A DNA stretch of 64,000 bases from Shimia thalassica (GCF_001458215.1 NZ_CYTW01000002.1:248001-312000); one strand, 5' to 3'. Positions 38,243-49,941 are shown, counted from the stretch's first letter. Numbers and translations are program-made. Notes: generated by a model not told the origin, from the letters alone.

Positions 38243-39538
38243 ATGCTGCAGGATAAGGATCGGATCTTTACCAACCTCTATGGCATGCACGAACGCACGC
38301 TGGCAGGGGCCCGTACCCGCGGACATTGGGACGGAACGGCAAAGATCATCCAGAACGGACGTGATTGGGTTATCGACCAGATGAAGGCCTCTGGCCTGCG
38401 TGGTCGTGGGGGCGCGGGTTTCCCGACAGGCCTCAAGTGGTCCTTCATGCCAAAAGAAAGCGACGGGCGTCCCGCCTATCTGGTCATCAACGCCGATGAA
38501 TCCGAGCCGGGCACCTGTAAAGACCGCGAAATCATGCGCCATGATCCGCATACGCTGATCGAGGGGGCGTTGATTGCCTCCTTCGCGATGAACGCGCATA
38601 CCTGCTATATCTATATCCGCGGCGAATATATTCGCGAACGCGAAGCGCTGCAGAACGCGATCGACGAAGCCTATGATGCGGGCCTTCTGGGCAAAAACGC
38701 GGCTGGTTCGGGCTGGGACTTTGATCTGTTCCTGCACCACGGGGCAGGGGCCTATATCTGCGGTGAAGAAACCGCCCTTCTGGAAAGCCTTGAAGGCAAA
38801 AAGGGCATGCCCCGTATGAAGCCGCCGTTCCCTGCGGGGGCGGGTCTTTATGGCTGTCCGACCACAGTGAATAATGTGGAATCCATTGCGGTTGTGCCGA
38901 CCATCCTGCGTCGGGGACCCGAGTGGTTCTCGTCCTTTGGTCGTCCCAATAATGCGGGCACCAAGATTTTCGGAATCTCCGGCCACGTCAACAACCCATG
39001 TGTTGTGGAAGAGGCCATGTCGATTTCGTTTGAAGAGCTGATCGAAAAGCATTGTGGCGGTATCCGCGGGGGGTGGGACAACCTTCTGGCCGTGATCCCC
39101 GGTGGATCGTCCGTTCCCTGTGTCCGCGGCGAGAACATGAAAGACGCGGTCATGGATTTCGATGCGCTGCGCGAAGTCGGGTCGTCTTTGGGCACTGCCG
39201 CCGTGATCGTCATGGACAAGCAGACCGACATCATCAAAGCGATCTGGCGTCTGTCCAAGTTTTACAAGCACGAAAGCTGTGGCCAATGTACGCCTTGCCG
39301 TGAAGGCACCGGCTGGATGATGCGCGTCATGGACCGCTTGGTGCGTGGCGAAGCCGAGCTGGAAGAGATCGACATGCTGTTTGATGTGACCAAACAGGTC
39401 GAGGGGCACACCATTTGTGCGCTTGGCGATGCGGCTGCCTGGCCGATCCAGGGTCTGATCCGGAATTTCCGCGAAGAAATCGAGGATCGCATCAAGGCCA
39501 ACAAGACCGGACGTATGGGGGCCATGGCGGCTGAATGA
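38243..39538 (+). CDS. nuoF: NADH-quinone oxidoreductase subunit F
   Basis: A 431-residue NADH-binding subunit (51-kDa homologue) with FMN and 4Fe-4S cluster N3. The NADH/FMN region is [17 protein letters not shown] and [31 protein letters not shown] follows; the cluster ligands are in [11 protein letters not shown] with the fourth Cys in [25 protein letters not shown] precedes ATG 38243; an in-frame ATG at 38195 would overlap the preceding small gene. The stop overlaps the next lipoprotein gene (ATGA). Confidence 0.97.
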   Translation: MLQDKDRIFTNLYGMHERTLAGARTRGHWDGTAKIIQNGRDWVIDQMKASGLRGRGGAGFPTGLKWSFMPKESDGRPAYLVINADESEPGTCKDREIMRHDPHTLIEGALIASFAMNAHTCYIYIRGEYIREREALQNAIDEAYDAGLLGKNAAGSGWDFDLFLHHGAGAYICGEETALLESLEGKKGMPRMKPPFPAGAGLYGCPTTVNNVESIAVVPTILRRGPEWFSSFGRPNNAGTKIFGISGHVNNPCVVEEAMSISFEELIEKHCGGIRGGWDNLLAVIPGGSSVPCVRGENMKDAVMDFDALREVGSSLGTAAVIVMDKQTDIIKAIWRLSKFYKHESCGQCTPCREGTGWMMRVMDRLVRGEAELEEIDMLFDVTKQVEGHTICALGDAAAWPIQGLIRNFREEIEDRIKANKTGRMGAMAAE

Positions 39539-39927
39539 AGACGATGAAGATGGTTCCCTCTCATAAAGCAATGGCGCCTGTTGCGCGCCGCTCTGTTATG
39601 CTGTTGGCCGCCTTTGGCGTCGCCATGACGGTTGGCGCTTGTGAAAACCGCCGCAAGAAAAACGATATCGCCTTTGATGGCGTCTTCTTTACGACCAAGG
39701 CGTCGTATGTCTCCAAGGAAAACCGTGAGCATTTCACCGTCGAAGTGAGCAAGGCATCCAAGTCTTTGGATGGCGCGAAAGAGGCCGGACGGTATCAGGC
39801 AACACAGTATTGCGTCGAGAATTTCGGCACATCGAACATCAATTGGATTTCCGGTCCGGACTCAGAGCCGCAAGACCTGAAGTTCGACAAGGAAACCCTG
39901 ATTTTTGAGGGCAACTGCAAAGTATGA
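39535..39927 (+). CDS. Putative small lipoprotein in the nuo operon
   Basis: A 130-residue protein with a lipoprotein-type signal: a basic N-region, hydrophobic [17 protein letters not shown], and the Cys just after VGA as the lipidation site. The exported part is short and has two further Cys (QYCVENF and EGNCKV) that could pair, plus the strand-rich segment [22 protein letters not shown]. It overlaps nuoF by four bases. Finding an envelope lipoprotein among complex I genes is unusual; its family and role are unknown to me. Confidence 0.72.
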   Translation: MKTMKMVPSHKAMAPVARRSVMLLAAFGVAMTVGACENRRKKNDIAFDGVFFTTKASYVSKENREHFTVEVSKASKSLDGAKEAGRYQATQYCVENFGTSNINWISGPDSEPQDLKFDKETLIFEGNCKV

Positions 39928-40016
39928 CGGGCTGTTATTGCATAACCGAGGCGTCTGGGCCTCTCTTTGCCAGTGGTGCGCGGGATGTATCCGCGACCTC
40001 TGTAAGGAGTATTGTT

Positions 40017-40421
40017 ATGCGTAAAGTTTTGTTGGCTGCCTCAGCTGTTTTTGCCGTCACGGGATCAGCCGCTCAGGCAAAGGCGCCGATGAGTGATGTC
40101 CCTGAAATCGAAAACGTGCTGTACGCCGCTGCTGTTGCCTATGAGATCAGCGAGATTTGCGACGACATTTCTGCACGTCGCATGAAAGCTTTGGGCGATG
40201 CGTGGAAGCTGCGCTCAATCGCGAACGATCTTGGTTACTCAGATTCCGAGATCAAAGAATACATCGAGTCCGACGCTCAAAAAGCACGGATGCGCGCCAA
40301 GGGTGAGGCCTACCTCAAATCCAAGGGCGCCATTTACGGACAACCTGAAACCTTCTGCGCGGTCGGTCGTGCGGAAATTGCAAAGAGTAGCGCGATTGGC
40401 GCGCTATTGAGGGCTAAGTAG
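40017..40421 (+). CDS. DUF5333-like periplasmic protein
   Basis: A 134-residue exported protein: signal peptide MRKVLLAASAVFAVTGSAAQAKA, then a helical domain with two cysteines, one in SEICDDISARRMKALGDAW and one in PETFCAVGRAEIAK near the end, likely joined by a disulphide. It resembles the DUF5333 proteins of Rhodobacteraceae. GGAG before ATG 40017 supports this start over an in-frame ATG at 39924, which would add 31 untypical residues. nuoG begins three bases after the stop. A link to complex I is positional only. Confidence 0.78.
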   Translation: MRKVLLAASAVFAVTGSAAQAKAPMSDVPEIENVLYAAAVAYEISEICDDISARRMKALGDAWKLRSIANDLGYSDSEIKEYIESDAQKARMRAKGEAYLKSKGAIYGQPETFCAVGRAEIAKSSAIGALLRAK

Positions 40422-40424
40422 ATC

Positions 40425-42437
40425 ATGGCTGACCTTCGCAAGATCATCATTGACGACACCGAAGTCGAAGTGGAAGGCGCGATGACGCTGATCCAGGCCT
40501 GCGAGCAAGCCGGGGTCGAGATTCCGCGTTTCTGCTATCACGAACGTCTGACCATCGCCGGCAACTGCCGGATGTGTCTGGTTGAAGTGGTTGGTGGACC
40601 GCCCAAGCCTGCTGCGTCTTGCGCGATGCAGGTGCGTGACCTGCGCCCCGGACCCGAAGGCCAGCCGCCAGTTGTGAAAACCAATTCGCCCATGGTCAAA
40701 AAGGCCCGCGAAGGCGTGATGGAATTCATGCTGATTAACCACCCGCTTGATTGCCCGATTTGTGATCAGGGCGGCGAGTGTGATCTTCAGGATCAGGCAA
40801 TGGCCTATGGTATGTCTGGCACGCGGTTCAAAGAACCCAAACGTGCGGTGGACGATCTTGATCTGGGGCCGCTTGTTGCCACGACAATGACGCGCTGTAT
40901 CAGCTGCACCCGCTGTGTGCGCTTTACCACCGAAGTTGCCGGCATTTCGCAGATGGGTCAAACGGGTCGGGGCGAAGACGCCGAGATCACAAGCTATTTG
41001 AACCAGACGCTTGATACGAACCTGCAGGGCAACATCATTGACCTGTGTCCGGTTGGGGCGCTGACCTCTAAACCCTATGCATTTACGGCGCGGCCTTGGG
41101 AACTGACCAAGACGGAAACAATCGATGTGATGGATGCGCTTGGATCAAACATCCGCGTCGACACAAAGGGCCGCGAGGTCATGCGCATCATGCCACGCAA
41201 CCATGATGGTGTGAATGAGGAATGGATTTCCGACAAGACCCGCTTTGTGTGGGACGGCCTGCGTCGTCAGCGTCTGGATCGCCCCTATGTACGCGTTGAT
41301 GGTAAGTTGAAGCCTGCCACGTGGAGCGAGGCGCTGGATGCTGCCGCCACCGCAATGAAAGGCAAGAAAGTTGCCGCACTGGTCGGTGATCTTGCACCTA
41401 CCGAGGCCGTGTTTGCCCTCAAGCAGATCGTTGACGGTCTGGGTGGATCGATCGAGTGTCGCACCAACGGTGCGGTGCTGCCTGCTGGAAACCGGTCTGC
41501 CTACGTTGGCAATGCTTCGATTGAAGATATTGATACGGCGAAGAAAATCGTACTTATCGGCACGAACCCGCGCGACGAAGCGCCTGTTCTGAATGCGCGT
41601 ATTCGTAAAGCCTGGTTGAAAGGGGCCAGCGTTTCGGTTGTTGGCCCGAAAGATATGGATCTGTCTTACGAGTACATGTGGCGTGGCCTCGGCAGAATTC
41701 CTGTCAACAATATGGCCTCCAAAGCTGTACCAGAAAAAGATGCGATTGTTATTGTTGGTCAAGGGGCCCTCAATAGTGGGGATGGCATTGCGGTTCTCGG
41801 ACAATGCATGGCGGTTGCTGAGAGATTGGGGGGCAAGCTATTGGTCCTTCACACAGCAGCCAGCCGCGTCGGGGCAATGGATGTAAATGCCGTTACCGAA
41901 GGCGGAATGGACGTGGCGCTGGAAGGGGCCGAGGTTGTGTTCAACCTTGGGGCCGATGAGATCGAAGTGGCGGACGGCCCCTTTGTTATCTACCAAGGCA
42001 GTCATGGAGACCGCGGTGCGCATCGTGCCGACGTGATCCTGCCAGCGGCAGCCTATACCGAAGAAAATGGACTGTTCGTCAACACGGAAGGCCGCCCACA
42101 GCTTGCCATGCGAGCCGCGTTTGCACCGGGTGAAGCCAAGGAAAACTGGGCGATCCTTCGGGCATTGAGTGCCGAACTTGACGCCACATTGCCTTATAAC
42201 TCTCTTGCCCAGCTGCGTCAGGCTCTGGTCAAAGACGTACCTCACTTGGCCAAGATTGATCAGGTTGTCGATAATGGATGGGAGCCACTGCCGACCAAAG
42301 CCCTTGGCAAAGGTCCTTTTCAGATCGAGGTCAAAGATTTCTATCTGACCAATCCGGTGGCCCGCGCTAGCGAGCTGATGGCGGAACTCAGCGCACAGGC
42401 CAAGGCCCGTGCAGGGGAAAAGATCGCGGCGGAATGA
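40425..42437 (+). CDS. nuoG: NADH-quinone oxidoreductase subunit G
   Basis: A 670-residue 75-kDa subunit, the short alphaproteobacterial form (as in Paracoccus Nqo3) rather than the long E. coli type. The N-terminal part carries the clusters: 2Fe-2S in [15 protein letters not shown] with a later Cys in AASCAM; the His-ligated 4Fe-4S in [18 protein letters not shown]; and a third in [10 protein letters not shown] with CPVG. The rest is a molybdopterin-oxidoreductase-like domain without a cofactor, containing [19 protein letters not shown]. The stop overlaps the next ATG by four bases. Confidence 0.96.
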   Translation: MADLRKIIIDDTEVEVEGAMTLIQACEQAGVEIPRFCYHERLTIAGNCRMCLVEVVGGPPKPAASCAMQVRDLRPGPEGQPPVVKTNSPMVKKAREGVMEFMLINHPLDCPICDQGGECDLQDQAMAYGMSGTRFKEPKRAVDDLDLGPLVATTMTRCISCTRCVRFTTEVAGISQMGQTGRGEDAEITSYLNQTLDTNLQGNIIDLCPVGALTSKPYAFTARPWELTKTETIDVMDALGSNIRVDTKGREVMRIMPRNHDGVNEEWISDKTRFVWDGLRRQRLDRPYVRVDGKLKPATWSEALDAAATAMKGKKVAALVGDLAPTEAVFALKQIVDGLGGSIECRTNGAVLPAGNRSAYVGNASIEDIDTAKKIVLIGTNPRDEAPVLNARIRKAWLKGASVSVVGPKDMDLSYEYMWRGLGRIPVNNMASKAVPEKDAIVIVGQGALNSGDGIAVLGQCMAVAERLGGKLLVLHTAASRVGAMDVNAVTEGGMDVALEGAEVVFNLGADEIEVADGPFVIYQGSHGDRGAHRADVILPAAAYTEENGLFVNTEGRPQLAMRAAFAPGEAKENWAILRALSAELDATLPYNSLAQLRQALVKDVPHLAKIDQVVDNGWEPLPTKALGKGPFQIEVKDFYLTNPVARASELMAELSAQAKARAGEKIAAE

Positions 42438-42871
42438 TACGAATGCTTGTGAATGCCCTCATACCCACAATGTTGCCAGCCACCGTGCTGGGACTGTCGG
42501 CATGCACGCCCGACTGTGGTGAGGGTATGGAGTGCGTTTCGGACGTGACGGGGCCATCTTATCTGGGTGTCGAGACACAGCTTCTGGAAGGTGATCTGGT
42601 CAACTTTCATGTCGCTATGGAAGCAAAGCCGGATGACGAAGCTGCCCCTGAACAGGTGACACGCTATGCCGAATGTGCGGCGGCGCAATATGCGCTGATC
42701 CGCGGATTTGGATTTGCCCGTCATCTGCGCACCTCTGTCGACTATGTCGACAATGCGTGGCGCGGTGATGCGGTTTATACGATCTCTTCGGCACTGCCGC
42801 GGGGGCTTAAAACAATTGATGCCGAGGTTATTGTCTCGGATTGCAAAGAAAACGGGATACCGACGGTGTGA
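42434..42871 (+). CDS. Putative lipoprotein in the nuo operon
   Basis: A 145-residue exported protein with lipobox LSAC ([18 protein letters not shown]), Cys about residue 24. The mature part is Cys-containing ([16 protein letters not shown] in [16 protein letters not shown]) and holds a strand-rich core with [14 protein letters not shown] and [23 protein letters not shown]. It overlaps nuoG by four bases and stops six bases before nuoH. It is the second lipoprotein and third exported protein in this operon. I do not recognise the family. Confidence 0.72.
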   Translation: MIRMLVNALIPTMLPATVLGLSACTPDCGEGMECVSDVTGPSYLGVETQLLEGDLVNFHVAMEAKPDDEAAPEQVTRYAECAAAQYALIRGFGFARHLRTSVDYVDNAWRGDAVYTISSALPRGLKTIDAEVIVSDCKENGIPTV

Positions 42872-42877
42872 GGACGC

Positions 42878-43918
42878 ATGATTGAATTCTTTACCACCAC
42901 CAACCTTGGAATCTTCCTGCTCATCGTAGGACAGATTTTGCTGGTTGTTGTGCCGCTGCTGGTCGCGCTTGCGTTCCTGATGTACGCGGACCGCAAAATT
43001 TGGGCAGCTGTTCAGATGCGCCGGGGGCCTAACGTTGTTGGGACTTTCGGCCTTTTACAAAGCTTTGCCGACTTCCTGAAATACATCGTAAAAGAAGTGG
43101 TTTACCCCGCTGGTGCGGACAAGGTCGTGTTCCTTCTTGCGCCGATGGTCAGCCTTGTCATGGCTTTGATCGCTTGGGCAGTGATCCCCTTCAACGATGG
43201 TTGGGTTCTGTCGAACATCAACGTGGCCATACTCTATGTCTTCGCGGTGTCATCGCTCGAAGTCTATGGCGTCATCATGGGAGGCTGGGCATCCAACTCG
43301 AAGTACCCATTCCTCGGATCTTTGCGCTCGGCTGCGCAGATGATTTCTTATGAAGTCTCGATTGGTCTGATTATCATCGGCATCATCATCTCGACCGGCT
43401 CTATGAACTTTGGCGACATTGTTCAGGCACAGTCTGGTGATTATGGCCTGTTGAACTGGTACTTCATTCCACACTTCCCGATGCTGTTCCTGTTCTTCAT
43501 CTCGGCATTGGCGGAAACCAACCGTCCTCCATTCGATCTGCCCGAAGCAGAGTCCGAACTGGTGGCCGGTTATCAGGTTGAATACTCATCGACCCCGTTC
43601 CTCTTGTTCATGATTGGCGAGCTTGTCGCGGTTGTGTTGATGTGTGCACTGGTGTCGCTGCTGTTCTTTGGCGGCTGGTTGTCCCCGATCCCCGGATTGC
43701 CCGATGGTATCCTGTGGATGATCATCAAAATGCTGCTGGCCTTCTTTGTCTTCTCGATGGTCAAGGCAATCACCCCGCGTTACCGCTATGACCAACTGAT
43801 GCGTATCGGTTGGAAAGTATTCTTGCCCATGTCTTTGGCTTGGGTCGTGATCGTGGCGTTCCTCGCTAAATTCGAAGTTCTCGGCGGCTTTTGGGCCCGC
43901 TGGGCGATTGGAGGATAA
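42878..43918 (+). CDS. nuoH: NADH-quinone oxidoreductase subunit H
   Basis: A 346-residue membrane subunit (ND1 homologue) with eight helices, forming the floor of the quinone channel and the junction with the proton-pumping arm. Signature blocks are [72 protein letters not shown] and [29 protein letters not shown], the last with the charged quinone-cavity loop. All conserved charges are in place. nuoI begins two bases after its stop. Confidence 0.97.
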   Translation: MIEFFTTTNLGIFLLIVGQILLVVVPLLVALAFLMYADRKIWAAVQMRRGPNVVGTFGLLQSFADFLKYIVKEVVYPAGADKVVFLLAPMVSLVMALIAWAVIPFNDGWVLSNINVAILYVFAVSSLEVYGVIMGGWASNSKYPFLGSLRSAAQMISYEVSIGLIIIGIIISTGSMNFGDIVQAQSGDYGLLNWYFIPHFPMLFLFFISALAETNRPPFDLPEAESELVAGYQVEYSSTPFLLFMIGELVAVVLMCALVSLLFFGGWLSPIPGLPDGILWMIIKMLLAFFVFSMVKAITPRYRYDQLMRIGWKVFLPMSLAWVVIVAFLAKFEVLGGFWARWAIGG

Positions 43919-43920
43919 TC

Positions 43921-44415
43921 ATGGCCAACATCGATTATAAACGCGCGGTCGGGTATTTCCTGCTGACGGATTTCATCAAGGGCTTCAAACTGGGCATGAA
44001 GTACTTCTTCCGCCCCAAGGCCACGTTGAACTATCCTCACGAGAAGGGGCCTTTGTCGCCCCGCTTTCGCGGCGAACATGCCTTGCGTCGCTATCCCAAC
44101 GGGGAAGAGCGCTGCATCGCCTGTAAGCTTTGCGAGGCAATTTGCCCTGCACAGGCAATCACGATTGACGCCGAACCGCGTGACGACGGCAGCCGCCGCA
44201 CAACGCGCTATGACATCGACATGACCAAATGCATCTATTGCGGCTTCTGTCAGGAAGCCTGCCCAGTGGATGCCATCGTCGAAGGGCCGAACTTCGAATT
44301 CTCGACCGAAACACGCGAAGAGTTGTTCTATGACAAGGAAAAACTCCTTGAGAACGGCGAGCGTTGGGAAGCTGAAATCGCCCGCAACCTTGAACTGGAC
44401 GCGCCGTACAGATGA
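43921..44415 (+). CDS. nuoI: NADH-quinone oxidoreductase subunit I
   Basis: A 164-residue TYKY homologue with two 4Fe-4S clusters (N6a and N6b) that carry electrons to N2. Ligands are Cys65, 68, 71, 75 ([12 protein letters not shown]) and Cys104, 107, 110, 114 ([12 protein letters not shown]). The N-terminal amphipathic part ([18 protein letters not shown]) anchors it to the membrane arm. I chose ATG 43921; an upstream ATG at 43891 lies within nuoH. It overlaps the next, unrelated gene by four bases. Confidence 0.97.
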   Translation: MANIDYKRAVGYFLLTDFIKGFKLGMKYFFRPKATLNYPHEKGPLSPRFRGEHALRRYPNGEERCIACKLCEAICPAQAITIDAEPRDDGSRRTTRYDIDMTKCIYCGFCQEACPVDAIVEGPNFEFSTETREELFYDKEKLLENGERWEAEIARNLELDAPYR

Positions 44416-44813
44416 GCCTTGATGAACCACATATCGACACCTACGCCCGTGGCAAAGCACTGTCCGAGCAGGTGAATCCGGGCATGGAGGATGCATTGCG
44501 CGATCGCTATGACGCGCTTGTGCCCGGCTTGTCCCGGACGGTTGTCGATGTGGCGTATGGCCAGTTCTATGCTCGTGACGGTGTGGACGAAAAGACCCGT
44601 TTGCTGGCCACGATTGCGGCTTTGACAGCCTTGGGCGGACAGACCCGTCCCCAGCTCAAAGTGAATATCGCCAGTGCTCGTGCCGTGGGCGCGACCCGCG
44701 AAGAAATCTCGGAAATCATTTTTCAGATGACCCTTTATGGCGGCTTTCCCGCGATGATCAACGCCTTGAACGCCGCAATGGAAGTGTTCGAAGCGGAAGA
44801 GGAGCGCGCATGA
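44412..44813 (+). CDS. Carboxymuconolactone decarboxylase-fold protein 1 in the nuo operon
   Basis: A 133-residue protein with the CMD/AhpD-type helical core: [24 protein letters not shown], then [26 protein letters not shown]. No cysteine occurs anywhere, so the CxxC of AhpD-type peroxidases is missing and a redox role of that kind is excluded; a structural or protonation role as in the decarboxylases remains possible. It overlaps nuoI and the next CMD gene by four bases each, so it is co-translated with complex I. Function unknown. Confidence 0.85.
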   Translation: MSLDEPHIDTYARGKALSEQVNPGMEDALRDRYDALVPGLSRTVVDVAYGQFYARDGVDEKTRLLATIAALTALGGQTRPQLKVNIASARAVGATREEISEIIFQMTLYGGFPAMINALNAAMEVFEAEEERA

Positions 44814-45217
44814 CCGACTCAAAAAATCCCTTCGAAGCGATGATCGCGCAATATCAGGAAATGGCCAAAGCCATGAACCCTGCGCTCGAGTCATTCACAC
44901 CGAAAGGCTTTGAAACGCTGTGGCCAACCATGCCCAAAGAAGTAATGGAAATGTGGTTCGGCAACACCCTTAACAAAGACGGGCTGGACGCCAAGACACG
45001 CCTATTGCTGACATTGGGCGGTTTGACCGTCTTGGGCGCGCAAGCCGATACCCAAATTCGCACAACCGTGCGTCACCTCAAAGAGGTGGGTGCCAGAAAA
45101 CAAGAAATCGTCGAGACCATTGGCCAGATGTCGATGTTCGCCGGAATTCCCGCCACGACCCGCGCGATGGAACTCGCGCAGGAGGTCCTGGCCGACAACG
45201 AGGAAAGTGACACATGA
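44810..45217 (+). CDS. Carboxymuconolactone decarboxylase-fold protein 2 in the nuo operon
   Basis: A 135-residue paralogue of the preceding gene: [29 protein letters not shown] and [38 protein letters not shown] align with the same regions of copy 1. It too has no cysteine. The N-terminus differs ([24 protein letters not shown], amphipathic and Met-rich, phasin-like in feel). It overlaps copy 1 and nuoJ by four bases. The two may form a hetero-oligomer as CMD proteins usually assemble as rings; that is inference. Confidence 0.83.
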   Translation: MTDSKNPFEAMIAQYQEMAKAMNPALESFTPKGFETLWPTMPKEVMEMWFGNTLNKDGLDAKTRLLLTLGGLTVLGAQADTQIRTTVRHLKEVGARKQEIVETIGQMSMFAGIPATTRAMELAQEVLADNEESDT

Positions 45218-45822
45218 GCATTGCAGCACTGGCCTTTTACCTTTTTGCATCCTGCGTGATTGTTGGTGGCCTGTTCACCGTCATTAGCCGCAACCCCGTG
45301 CATTCGGTTCTTTGGCTGATCCTGTCGTTCCTGTCTGCAGCAGGCCTGTTCGTCCTTCTGGGCGCTGAATTTGTCGCCATGCTGTTGATCATCGTCTACG
45401 TGGGAGCGGTCGCCGTGCTGTTCCTGTTCGTGGTGATGATGCTGGATATCGACTTTGCCGAGTTGAAAGCTGAGATGGCCAAATACATGCCACTGGCCCT
45501 TTTGATCGGTGTGGTTCTGCTGATGCAGATCGGTCTGGCCGCCGGCGCATGGCAGGCCTCTGATGTGGCCGCCGCTCAACGTGCCGCCGTGACACCTGAA
45601 GGGGTCGAAAACACCGCCGCGCTGGGTCTGTTGATCTATGACCAGTATTTCCTGCTGTTCCAGCTGGCCGGTCTGATCCTACTGGTCGCCATGATCGGCG
45701 CCATTGTGCTGACCCTGCGCCACCGCAAGGACATCAAGCGCCAGAACGTTCTGGAACAGATGTGGCGCGATCCGGCAGACGCTATGGAAATGAAAGACAT
45801 CAAACCGGGGCAGGGGCTTTGA
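45214..45822 (+). CDS. nuoJ: NADH-quinone oxidoreductase subunit J
   Basis: A 202-residue membrane subunit (ND6 homologue) with five helices. Visible features are the first helix [72 protein letters not shown] read in pieces, notably [20 protein letters not shown] with the pi-bulge helix that controls proton coupling. The C-terminal tail is polar. It is followed by a 76-base spacer, the longest within the nuo operon after nuoA. Confidence 0.95.
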   Translation: MSIAALAFYLFASCVIVGGLFTVISRNPVHSVLWLILSFLSAAGLFVLLGAEFVAMLLIIVYVGAVAVLFLFVVMMLDIDFAELKAEMAKYMPLALLIGVVLLMQIGLAAGAWQASDVAAAQRAAVTPEGVENTAALGLLIYDQYFLLFQLAGLILLVAMIGAIVLTLRHRKDIKRQNVLEQMWRDPADAMEMKDIKPGQGL

Positions 45823-45898
45823 TCCTGACCCGGACCAAGAATTGGGCTGAAGTTCCAGCAAGGAACACAGTCTTCGACAGAACGATGGGACGAGACAT

Positions 45899-46204
45899 AT
45901 GATCGGACTTGAACATTATTTAACGCTGGCCACGGCGCTGTTCGTGATCGGCATCTTCGGGCTGTTCCTGAACCGCAAGAACGTCATCATCCTGTTGATG
46001 TCCATTGAACTGATGTTGCTGTCAGTGAACATCAACCTCGTGGCGTTCTCGAGCTTTATGGACGACATGGTCGGGCAGGTCTTTACCCTGCTGGTGCTGA
46101 CCGTAGCCGCCGCAGAGGCCGCGATTGGTCTGGCGATCCTTGTCTCCTTCTTCCGGAACCGCGGCACCATCGCGGTGGAAGATGTCAACGTGATGAAAGG
46201 CTAA
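45899..46204 (+). CDS. nuoK: NADH-quinone oxidoreductase subunit K
   Basis: A 101-residue, three-helix membrane subunit (ND4L homologue). Key acidic residues for proton transfer are present: Glu in [19 protein letters not shown] and Glu in [21 protein letters not shown]. The length is standard. GGGACGAGACAT precedes the ATG with a weak Shine-Dalgarno. nuoL begins six bases after the stop. Confidence 0.96.
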   Translation: MIGLEHYLTLATALFVIGIFGLFLNRKNVIILLMSIELMLLSVNINLVAFSSFMDDMVGQVFTLLVLTVAAAEAAIGLAILVSFFRNRGTIAVEDVNVMKG

Positions 46205-46210
46205 CGATCC

Positions 46211-48379
46211 ATGGAAAAGATCATTCTCTTTGCGCCACTGATCGGAAGCCTGATTGCAGGTTTCGGCTGGCGTTTTATCGGAGAGAAAACCGCACAGTAT
46301 GTGACCACGGGCCTGCTGTTTCTGGCGTGCCTGTTGTCGTGGGTCGTGTTCCTTGGCCATGATGGCCAGACGCAGTACATCCACATTCTGGACTACATCC
46401 AGTCCGGAACGCTGGATACGGCCTGGTCGATCCGGATGGACCGGCTGACAGCGATCATGCTGATTGTTGTGACCACGGTGTCGGCGCTGGTTCATCTGTA
46501 TTCGATGGGCTACATGGCGCACGATGAAAACTGGGGTGAGGGCGAAAGCTACAAGGCGCGTTTCTTTGCGTATCTGTCGTTCTTTACTTTCGCCATGCTT
46601 ATGCTGGTGACCTCGGACAACCTTGTTCAGATGTTCTTTGGCTGGGAAGGTGTGGGCGTTGCCTCGTATCTTTTGATCGGCTTCTACTACAAAAAGCCCT
46701 CGGCCAATGCGGCCGCGATCAAGGCCTTTGTGGTCAACCGCGTCGGCGACTTTGGCTTTGCTCTTGGGATCGCTGGTCTGTTTTTCCTGACCGATAGCAT
46801 CAAATTTGACGATATCTTTGCTGCCGCGCCCGCGCTGGCAGACACAACCCTGACCTTCCTGTGGACCGACTGGAATGCGGCGAACCTGCTGGCCTTCCTG
46901 TTGTTTGTCGGTGCGATGGGGAAATCGGCACAATTGTTCCTGCACACATGGTTGCCGGATGCGATGGAAGGTCCGACACCTGTGTCGGCGCTGATCCACG
47001 CGGCCACCATGGTGACGGCGGGTGTGTTCCTGATCTGTCGCATGTCGCCGCTGATGGAATACGCGCCAGAGGCCACTGCGTTTATCACTTTCCTCGGGGC
47101 CACAACGGCCTTTGTCGCGGCCACTATCGGTCTGGTTCAGAACGACATCAAACGCGTTATCGCCTATTCGACCATGTCACAGCTGGGCTATATGTTCGTG
47201 GCTGCGGGCGTTGGCGTTTACTCGGTCGCAATGTTCCACCTGTTCACGCATGCCTTCTTTAAGGCGATGCTGTTCCTTGGCGCCGGTTCGGTGATCCACG
47301 GCATGCACCATGAGCAGGACATGCGGAACTATGGCGGTCTGCGCAAGAAGCTGCCTTATACCTTCTGGGCGATGATGATAGGTACGCTGGCCATCACCGG
47401 TGTTGGTATTCCACTGACCCATATCGGGTTCGCTGGCTTCCTGTCCAAAGACGCCGTGATCGAAAGCGCATGGGCCGGAACCCAAGGGGGCTATGCCTTC
47501 TGGATGCTGGTGATCGCCGCATTGTTCACATCGTTCTATTCTTGGCGCCTGATGTTCCTCACTTTCTATGGCGAGGCGCGCGGCAACAAGAAAACACACG
47601 ACCATGCACATGAAAGCCCGATGGTTATGCTTGTGCCGCTTGGTGTGCTGGCGATGGGATCGATCTTTGCGGGGATGATCTGGTACGGATCGTTCTTTGG
47701 CGATCATCACAAGGTCAACGCGTTCTTCGGCATCGAAGCGCATCACGAAGAGGTCGCTGGCGGTCATAGTGATGAGCATGCAGAGGATACGCATTCAACC
47801 GCAGAAGCCGCACCTGGCGACGATCACGCCGCGATGTCTGACGAACACCACGAAGGCAAATCCCACGATGAGATGCACGCCGATCCGGCACATGCTGTCA
47901 TCGCTGCGGTTCACCACGGCGAAGCCCCGAAAGGCGCGATCTTTATGGCGCCTGACAACCACGTCATGGATGAAGCGCACCACGCCCCGACCTGGGTCAA
48001 GGTCAGCCCCTTCATTGCGATGATCTTGGGCTTTGCTGTCGCCTTCTGGTTCTACATCCTGAACCCTGTGCTGCCCAAAAAGTTGGCCGAGAGCCAATGG
48101 CCGCTCTACAACTTCCTGCTCAACAAATGGTATTTTGACGAGCTTTACGACGCGATCTTTGTCCGTCCTGCGATGGCCATTGGCCGGTTCTTCTGGAAGC
48201 GCGGTGACGGGAATGTAATTGACGGGTTCCTGAACGGCGTGGCGATGGGCATTGTGCCCTTCTTTACCCGCCTCGCTGGACGGGCCCAGTCTGGCTATAT
48301 CTTTACCTATGCCTTTGCCATGGTGATCGGCATCGTCGTGCTGATTACATGGGTGACGCTCAACGGAGGAGCGCACTGA
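46211..48379 (+). CDS. nuoL: NADH-quinone oxidoreductase subunit L with His-rich loop
   Basis: A 722-residue antiporter-like proton-pumping subunit (ND5 homologue) at the far end of the membrane arm, with a long lateral helix at the C-terminus. Conserved blocks are [52 protein letters not shown] in parts, and [20 protein letters not shown]. Between the late helices, codons at 47705-47983 encode a 93-residue loop with 18 histidines and many acids (for example [10 protein letters not shown] and [13 protein letters not shown]), longer than in E. coli. nuoM's ATG overlaps the stop by one base. Confidence 0.95.
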   Translation: MEKIILFAPLIGSLIAGFGWRFIGEKTAQYVTTGLLFLACLLSWVVFLGHDGQTQYIHILDYIQSGTLDTAWSIRMDRLTAIMLIVVTTVSALVHLYSMGYMAHDENWGEGESYKARFFAYLSFFTFAMLMLVTSDNLVQMFFGWEGVGVASYLLIGFYYKKPSANAAAIKAFVVNRVGDFGFALGIAGLFFLTDSIKFDDIFAAAPALADTTLTFLWTDWNAANLLAFLLFVGAMGKSAQLFLHTWLPDAMEGPTPVSALIHAATMVTAGVFLICRMSPLMEYAPEATAFITFLGATTAFVAATIGLVQNDIKRVIAYSTMSQLGYMFVAAGVGVYSVAMFHLFTHAFFKAMLFLGAGSVIHGMHHEQDMRNYGGLRKKLPYTFWAMMIGTLAITGVGIPLTHIGFAGFLSKDAVIESAWAGTQGGYAFWMLVIAALFTSFYSWRLMFLTFYGEARGNKKTHDHAHESPMVMLVPLGVLAMGSIFAGMIWYGSFFGDHHKVNAFFGIEAHHEEVAGGHSDEHAEDTHSTAEAAPGDDHAAMSDEHHEGKSHDEMHADPAHAVIAAVHHGEAPKGAIFMAPDNHVMDEAHHAPTWVKVSPFIAMILGFAVAFWFYILNPVLPKKLAESQWPLYNFLLNKWYFDELYDAIFVRPAMAIGRFFWKRGDGNVIDGFLNGVAMGIVPFFTRLAGRAQSGYIFTYAFAMVIGIVVLITWVTLNGGAH

Positions 48380-49926
48380 TGAACGACAGCTTGCTCTCCA
48401 TTGTCACATTCATTCCGGCTTTGGCCGCTCTGATACTGGCAATTTTCCTGCGCGGGGAAGAACCTGCCGCGCAGCGCAACGCCAAATCTGTTGCGATGGT
48501 GGCCACAGTCATCACCTTTCTGGTGTCGCTGGCTATCCTGATCGAATTTGACCCCTCGAATACCGGGTTTCAGTTTGTCGAAGAATACGACTGGTTGCTG
48601 GGCCTGAAGTTCAAATTGGGTGTCGACGGAATCTCGGTTCTGTTTGTCATGTTGACCACATTCATGATGCCGCTGGTGATTGCGGCCTCTTGGAATGTGA
48701 CCCACCGTGTCAAAGAATACATGATTGCCTTCCTGCTGCTGGAAACGCTGATGCTCGGCGTGTTCATGGCGCTGGATCTGGTATTGTTCTACCTGTTCTT
48801 TGAAGCGGGCCTGATCCCGATGTTCCTGATCATCGGCATCTGGGGCGGCAAGAACCGCATCTATGCATCCTTCAAGTTCTTCCTCTATACCTTCCTTGGC
48901 TCGGTGCTGATGCTGGTTGCCATGGTTGCCATGTTCTCGGATGCGGGATCGACCGACATTCCGACATTGATGCTGCACCAGTTCGGATCAGAAAACTTCT
49001 CGGTTCTGGGCATCCAGATCGTGGGCGGCATGCAGACCTTGCTGTTCCTCGCTTTCTTTGCCTCGTTTGCTGTCAAAATGCCGATGTGGCCTGTCCACAC
49101 CTGGTTGCCTGATGCACACGTTCAGGCGCCCACGGCGGGTTCGGTTGTTCTGGCCGCGATCCTGTTGAAAATGGGCGGCTACGGCTTCCTGCGCTTTAGC
49201 CTTCCGATGTTCCCTGTCGGATCGGCCGTGATGACCGATCTGGTCTTGTGGATGTCGGCAATTGCGGTGGTTTACACCTCGCTGGTGGCGCTGGTTCAGG
49301 AAGACATGAAAAAGCTGATTGCCTATTCGTCTGTGGCACACATGGGATACGTGACGATGGGGATCTTTGCTGCAAACCAGCAAGGTGTGGACGGCGCGAT
49401 CTTCCAGATGATTTCGCACGGTTTTATCTCGGGGGCGTTGTTCCTCTGTGTGGGCGTGATTTATGACCGGATGCACACACGCGAGATCGATGCCTATGGG
49501 GGCCTCGTAAACCGTATGCCGGCTTATGCGCTGATCTTCATGTTCTTCACGATGGCCAACGTTGGTCTGCCGGGGACATCGGGCTTTGTCGGAGAATTCC
49601 TGACCATTCTGGGCGTCTTCCAGGCAAACACCTGGATTGCCTTGTTTGCGGCTTCGGGCGTTATCTTCTCGGCGTCTTATGCGCTTTGGCTCTATCGCCG
49701 CGTTGTCTTTGGCCAGTTGATCAAAGAAAGCCTCAAAACGATCAGCGACATGACACAGCGCGAGCGCTGGATCTTTGCTCCGCTGGTCGCCATGACACTT
49801 TTGTTGGGTGTCTACCCGGCACTGGTGACAGATATCATCGGGCCTTCTGTTGAAGCCCTGCTGAAAGATTACCATTCCGCCATTGCTGCGGTCGCTGAAG
49901 CGGCCCCGCAAACGGCATCGCACTAA
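48379..49926 (+). CDS. nuoM: NADH-quinone oxidoreductase subunit M
   Basis: A 515-residue antiporter-like proton-pumping subunit (ND4 homologue) with about 14 helices. The channel residues are visible: Glu in [20 protein letters not shown], Lys in [26 protein letters not shown], and the later Lys/His helices around [21 protein letters not shown] chose ATG 48379, which overlaps the nuoL stop (TGATG); an in-frame ATG at 48349 lies inside nuoL. Confidence 0.96.
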   Translation: MNDSLLSIVTFIPALAALILAIFLRGEEPAAQRNAKSVAMVATVITFLVSLAILIEFDPSNTGFQFVEEYDWLLGLKFKLGVDGISVLFVMLTTFMMPLVIAASWNVTHRVKEYMIAFLLLETLMLGVFMALDLVLFYLFFEAGLIPMFLIIGIWGGKNRIYASFKFFLYTFLGSVLMLVAMVAMFSDAGSTDIPTLMLHQFGSENFSVLGIQIVGGMQTLLFLAFFASFAVKMPMWPVHTWLPDAHVQAPTAGSVVLAAILLKMGGYGFLRFSLPMFPVGSAVMTDLVLWMSAIAVVYTSLVALVQEDMKKLIAYSSVAHMGYVTMGIFAANQQGVDGAIFQMISHGFISGALFLCVGVIYDRMHTREIDAYGGLVNRMPAYALIFMFFTMANVGLPGTSGFVGEFLTILGVFQANTWIALFAASGVIFSASYALWLYRRVVFGQLIKESLKTISDMTQRERWIFAPLVAMTLLLGVYPALVTDIIGPSVEALLKDYHSAIAAVAEAAPQTASH

Positions 49927-49941
49927 GGAGAGCTTGAGAAA

